Of a stretch of DNA of 13,606 bases, positions 1 to 6,500 are shown one piece after another (position 1 is the first letter of the stretch; every line of letters starts with the position of its first letter). The notes beneath the pieces are model-generated. The model was not told the origin of the DNA. It saw only the letters and a list, made by a program, of their open reading frames with translations, and did no database searches. The DNA comes from Temnopleurus reevesii (Eukaryota; Echinodermata; Echinoidea; Temnopleuroida; Temnopleuridae), in NCBI GenBank assembly GCA_036244855.1, contig BQKZ01000133.1, positions 135,334-148,939 of the forward strand, given 5' to 3'. The translations under genes were made by a program, and so were the position numbers.

Positions 1-362
1 GTTTTCTGTTATGATAATCATTTAGAGGCCCAATTTGCATGTTTACGTTATTCTGTAGAAATGATGAATTTTGTACCATAAATTTAAAGAAAATAGTGAT
101 TAGTAGTGCACCATGACATCATTAATTGGCAACAGATTAGGGACAAATTTTTTACTCATTTTCTGTTTTTTCAAACCTTTAAATATTCATAACTTTTCTG
201 TTACTTGCCCTATTTTCTAAAAGCTATTTTTGTTCTGCTCACCAATTATGTCCTGCTTCCGTAGTAGAAAAAAAATACAATTTGGGGTTAGATTCTTCTT
301 TTAAGAGATTTTGTACACAAAAATGTTTCTTTAAACGTTAATATTTATCTTAATTTTTCAAG
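1..362 (+). other. Intron upstream of exon A
   Basis: AT-rich DNA with no open frame of note, ending in the acceptor used by exon A. No repeat or other signal was recognised. The upstream exon is outside the window. Confidence 0.5.
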
Positions 363-503
363 AGTGCACTTGGATGTTACAACAAGTCTTACAAGTGGTC
401 CAACAATGATGCGGATTCGGCATCGGCAGCCAAAAACGTTGCGACTGCTTCTTGGACACTAGCTACACTCAAAATGGCAACTGGGGGAGTTGCCGATCAA
501 ACG
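363..503 (+). CDS. Exon A (first visible exon)
   Basis: The sequence 'tttttcaag' before 363 is a good acceptor and 'gtatgtt' at 504 a good donor. Only the frame beginning AGT at 363 is open across the exon; the other two contain stops. It encodes 47 residues starting SALGCYNKSYKWSNND and ending GGVADQT, rich in Ala and Lys and probably helical. It ends in phase 0, which matches the start of exon B and does not match exon C, so exon B is required between them. The acceptor could instead be at 364 (exon from 365), which would change the incoming phase but not the frame. The preceding exon is outside the window, so this border is the least certain. Confidence 0.72.
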
Positions 504-3500
504 GTATGTTATTCATTTATTTATTTATTTATTCAACACGATATAAACTGTTTCCGTAAAATAAATAGATCCATGCGCCGTGTATTGTACTGTGCGGACA
601 CAACAATCACAAACCAGTTCCGTTTTCAATAGCATTACAAAGGAGCATTGAATTGACGTTCGACTTAATTTTACGAAAATACTTTATATTATGTTATTCA
701 TATTTCACCAGGGTAGCCCGTTCAAACAAAGTTTGGTCTTCCATGGGGCCCTGGAACACATTAAAATATTTACAGTTATAACAAATAAGGTAAAATACAG
801 CAAAATATTATATCGAAGTACAAGATTAAAATTATAAAAGGAAATGATGCTAATAAATAAGGTGATATGGGTTGATAAAACACAAAATATATTGGCAGCA
901 TTGAAAGTACTGTTTGGTTGAGGAAAAAGTGCTCATGTTTTTCTAACATTGTGACTGTAAATACGGGAGAGACTGTAGTTCCGCTTCCAGATCTTTATTG
1001 CAATATCAATTAACGCATCTCTGGCTGGAGTTTGAGGGTAGATTATGGAATACATGCATGTATGCTGCCCTACTCTGACAAAAGGAAGCAACTCTGGGAA
1101 ACATGTTTTGTAGTAAATCAAGAAAACGTGTTTTCCATTTCCAATGAAATATGTGGAGTTGCTTCCTTTTGATATGTCTATATCTTGGTAACTAGGGATT
1201 ATTTTACCTAAATTATTTCATTATTATTATAGAGGATACCTTAAATAATTCAAATCAAGGAAAAAGTCAATTTTGATAAAATTCAGAGTTGCTTCCTTTT
1301 GTCAGAGTAGGGCAGTATGGCTTTCGTTTATCTTTTTTTCAGTTATTTTATGTGTGTGTATTTTGTCTTTACTGTTCACTTTGTTCGACTTATTTCTGTA
1401 ATTACTATACACATGATATAATAATATGGTTATGTGTACATGCATATTAGTGTAAATTATTAGGGGACACTTCGTAACAATTAAGCCTCGCTTCTCTGCT
1501 GGCCTCTAGTTTTTCTTTCTTTTGCATTATTACCCTTATCATTTATGACTATGAAAATGCATGAATCTCCAAAAGAACTGAAAAATGAAGAAGATGGTTT
1601 GATTTTATTTTATTTTTCTTTGAGAAATGCTACAGACTGGCTACAGTGGAGCATAGACGTATAAACACATGGTCAGTTATCTGTTACGTAATGGGATCGC
1701 TAGCGTGTGACTTCCATTGTCATCTGAATAACATTCTTTTAATATTTTTCTACTTTGATGTCATGATGGTCACCGCCGATCAGGATGTAGGGAGAAACAA
1801 GAAGGTCTGTTTTCACATATTGAAATTGAACAAATCGTGCGCGCAGAAGGCAATAAATCAATTCAATCCTGAAAAAACCATTGTGCAGTTCTTATTTACG
1901 ACAATTTATGTTTCTTTCAATGAGGGGGTGTGACTTTTATCAGTTTATATTTTGTTTAGTTCATTTGTCAGAATTTTCTAATTCTTGCAGTCCTGGGACA
2001 TGTAACATAGAAAATGCGATTAAGCTTACGATACATATTTATGATAAGTTAATGACAAAATGTGTACCAAGCAGATACAATTAATTGCAAAATTAATTGC
2101 ATCTCTTTATATTACATGGTCACACATATCCGGATATTTACTGGGCGTTCGCCGGTAAATTGGAAATAATGTACAGGGAAATGACGCAGGGGTGTAGAGT
2201 TACTGTATGCAAAATTAAGCGTGTAGGGCATGGTTATGTTGATATTTTACACCGCACAGTGCAAAAACGCTGGTGTTAAATTTAACACCAGCCGGAACCA
2301 TTATATGTCCACACCAGAGAAGTGTTGAAATAACACCTGTTTGGATTCAAATCAATAGGCTATATCTAAATACCGACTTGTGTTTTTCAGAGCTTAAATG
2401 CAATACCAGAAGGTGATTAAATATATCAAAATGATTCCAAACGGATGTTTTGCTAACACTTTTTTGGTGTGGACCTATATTGATTCCGGCTGGTGTTAAA
2501 TTTAACACCACGGTTATTGCAGTGTATAGTCTCACTGTTCATGTAAATAGATGATAAACAACTACTTCAAAGAAGCTCTTCAGTTCTTCAGCAAAGCTTA
2601 TGCCAAGAGAAGCTGCAAAGGACAAACCTGGGCCACATATCTCGACAAGTCTATCCAGGATTGTTTTGAGGATTTGGCTATCTGGATCACACCAAAGGAG
2701 GAAAATGGTATTTAAAGGGGAACCAACCCCTGGAATCATCGTGATCTCATTGAATGAAGAAATATCTGATGAACAAACTCTAAAAATGTGAGAAAATTCG
2801 GACAACCCGTTCAGAAGTAATGCATTTTCAAAGTCACAGAGATATGATGATTCCTACCGCTCATGGGAAACCGTGCGATCGGGAAATTCGACGGAATCTG
2901 TAACGTCATGTCGGACAGCTCCTCAAAATGCAAATTTTCGGTTAGGGTATAGCATTTCTGTATTGATTCTGCATGTATTTTGAGAAGAGTCATGTTGCAA
3001 CCTCACTCTAAATTTTACATTAATCAATTTTTATATGTTCTATGTACAAAGTGAATGAGGATTTGTCCGACATGACGTCACAGATTCCGTCGGTGTTGCC
3101 GATCGCACGGATCCCCATGAGCGGCAGTGATCGTCAAATCTCTGTGAATTTGAAAATGTATAACTTTTGAATGGGTTGTCCGATTTTGCACGAATTTTCA
3201 GAGTTTGTTCATCTGGTTTTTCTTCATTCAATGAAAGCACGATAATTCCCCTTTAAAGCGATAGACCAGTTTTGGGAGGAGGGCGCTTCAGATATTTAAC
3301 TAGTTTGCAAGCTGCAGTAAAACTATTGCCATAATGCAGCTTTTCAATAGTAAATTACAGCATGTTCATAGTTTGTTTGAATGAAATCGACATAGAAATG
3401 GCTTAATTATCGCAAAATAAAAAATCATGCTGCGGTCGTTCTCCCTTACAAAACATGCTTCACGTACAAAATGAACGCGAACTCACACACCACAGACAAT

Positions 3501-6500
3501 ACCACCGATCGCACCGCCCATTTCAGGCCGACGCTCCCCCGTGCAAAAGCACTTAGCACACCGTAGGAATAATGGCTGATTTACGTGTTCGACGTAAAAT
3601 ACACAGAATACGAGCAACAATGTACTCATAATATCCTACACAGATATATATAGGCATGTAAAGCAACTTGTGAATACATCAGCTCGTGTAACATCACTTT
3701 CTGCATCACGGTCATTACGAATCTATACCTTTAAAGTAGTATGCTATATACTTAGAATCCACCCGTATAATTGATCGAAAGTTAATCACGACGTGATAGG
3801 TATTGGTTTTCCCACCCACCATCTGAAATTAAAGGTCTGTTAGTCATAACAAGTTTGATGAACCCGTAGGTATAAGTGCTTTGTGCCGTGTGCACAAACA
3901 GGATGTAACTTTGCACCTTTAAAGCCCAAGTATAGTTTTGGTAAAAGCGAATATTTTCATCGCCAAATTTTGTCTTCAAATCTACTTAAAAAGAAACATG
4001 ATATCATGAACATGTTGTACAAAAGATTGTACGAAAAATTAACAAGTTTTGGAAAAGTTATAACCTAAAGTGTGGAAAATATTTTAGCGTCGTAGCCCCC
4101 GACGCGAATTCAATATTTTCTTTCTTGATAAAGGACAGCTTCTCATGAACAGAATTGGATAAAAATTTCAGAATTTATTCTTTATGTATTCCTTTTTAGC
4201 ATGCTTTAATAAAATCTTGGAAATAATTTTCTATATGCCCGATAAGAAGCAAAATATTGTTATAACCAAGAGAGGGCGCTAAATACGATTTAACGGTCAA
4301 ATTCAAATTTTCAAAAGAATTCGCTCGTAGAAAAATATGCTATGATCTTGAAATGTGTATAGAAACTATATGTCATGGTATATATCCCCAAAATTCACAT
4401 TTCTTTAATCTTTACCAAAACTATACATGGGCTTTAAAGCCCAAATAAGTCTTTGTAACGATTAAGAAATGTAAATTTTACGGGATGTTTATCATGACAT
4501 ATGTATCTTACACACATTTCAAGACCAAAGCATGATTTTTTTTTTATGAACTGATTTTGTTTGAAAATTTGAATATGACTGTTAAAACATATTTAGCGCC
4601 CTCTCTTGGTAATGACAATACTTTGTTTCTTATTGAGTATAAGCAAGGTTATTTCTGAGATTTGACAGAAGAATAATAAAAAGGTATACACGAAAATTAA
4701 ATTCTGAAATTTTCATCCGATTCTGTGCACGAGAAGGTGTCCTTTATCGCGAAAGAAAATATTGAATAGGTGTCGGAGTACACGACTCTGAGATATTTTG
4801 CACATTTTAGGTTATAACTTTACCAAAACACACACAATCTTTTGTGCAATATATTCATGATACTATATTTCATTTCATTAAGATTTGAAGACAAAATATG
4901 GAGACAAAATCTGGAGACAGTTCTCGTTCACGGAGCCTGTGTTTGATATCTAATAAATTTGCCCATCGGTCAAAAGCAGCGAGTAGCTCAGTCGACGGAG
5001 CGTTTGGCTTGGGATGAAGTGACCCCTATTGGCACAAGTTCGACCGCCACAGCTGCCGCAATTATGAAATATTCTGTAAAATCATTCGTAATTAGGAAAA
5101 GGGGCAATGTGGCAACCTTCTGAAAAAAAATGCATTGCACCCAAAAGGTCCTGGTGTTAAATCCAGAATCAAGTTCAAACTGCTCTCCCTAGCCTATCAA
5201 TGTCTATAAGTTAGCACCCACATATATCACGGAATTGTTCCTTCAATATAAACCTGAGAGACCATTACATTCTATTAAAAGATCAACGTTTACTGTACCT
5301 AAAACGGCTACAAAATCATATGATGAGAGATCATTCTCACATGCCCCATCAGTCTGTCGTATGGAATAGCCTCCAAAACTACCTCACAAATATTACACCA
5401 TATGATAAAAGTAACCTAAAAACACATCTCTTTGAAACCTACTAACCTAGTGATAATCCTCTGACTTCTTTTTAATTTTTGATGTTATCTGCTAAGCGCA
5501 TAGGGACTTTTCGCATGATTGCGCTATGCGTTGTTATAAAAGTCGTTCATTATCATGGTGTTGTAGGGCACAATTTTGCAGCATTTTCCTTAACCTATCT
5601 GTATACCTTCATGCCCACAGATCGAATTGATGCTCTGAAGGAATATATGGAAATGTTGCCTATCTGCGGTGGCAAAGTCAGGGGGTACATACACATCGCA
5701 ACAATTCACTACAAGAAGGCCAAAGAAGCCTTGAAATTCGACGAATATGAAAATTGCCTGGAGTAAGTTATGATGCTGATTTTATCCGTTTTTTTTCTGA
5801 AATTTCGATATACACTGCAGAAAGAACGAACACTTTGGAAGTATGTGTGTGTATGTTTTTTTTAATTTTATTTATTTATTTTTTTTTTTTCATTATTTTT
5901 TTATTTATTTATTTATTTATTTATTTTTTTTTTTGGGGGGGGGGATGGTGGCTAATTGGCACAATTGGGGCTGCGTATTATCATTTTACACTCCCCATTG
6001 GCTTGCACGTATTAATTGGGAAAAATAGAGGGGAGGGGGGGGGGGGGGCTAACGCAAGCCTGGCATTATGGTTCCGCGGTTCCTGCACAGACTTAATTCA
6101 CACTCTCCCGTTTATAACTGCGCCTTTCCTCTTTCAGGCGTTAATATTCAGGTTTGAATGAGAAACGCCTTTAAATCTCAATTCATCATCATTGAATGTT
6201 CAATTGCCATGTCTGCATGTGCAATTTCATTAGACATTGGGAAGGATATTCATGCCAGTATTATGATCAAAGGAAAGTTTGGGTACTCACTACAAGAAGG
6301 GCAAAGAAGCCTAGAAATTCGACGAATATGAAAACTGCCTGGACTTCGATGAGGGGTTTACTACAGATGGAGCTTGTTGTGACGTAACAATAAGCAGTTG
6401 CGCAAAACTATGGTGGTGTTGTTCAAAAGTTGCAATTGATCGCAAGTTGCAGTTGATCGGGACGTGGCAATCACAATCATTGTTCCACATGTTCCATGCG

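Noticed and set aside
1646..1933. Open frame of 95 codons in the first intron
   Set aside because: No motif and no splice borders that would fit the phases of exons A and B. Frames of this length are expected by chance.
1991..2084. Possible exon after 'attcttgcag' encoding IENAIKLTIHIYDKLMTKCV
   Set aside because: Exon A leaves phase 0, which here reads TCC TGG GAC ATG TAA and stops. The open frame would need a different incoming phase, while exon B fits perfectly without it.
2539..2805. Minus-strand open frame overlapping exon B
   Set aside because: It is the shadow of exon B and the foldback arm; the plus strand has phase-compatible splice sites and helical-repeat patterning.
5754..6161. 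Open frame of 135 codons over the T-rich and G-rich run
   Set aside because: Its Phe/Ile/Leu and Gly runs are translations of simple repeats; it also reads through the exon C donor.
5707..6343. Mutually exclusive alternative exon C
   Set aside because: The second copy has an in-frame TAG, a deletion and no GT donor, so it cannot be used now.
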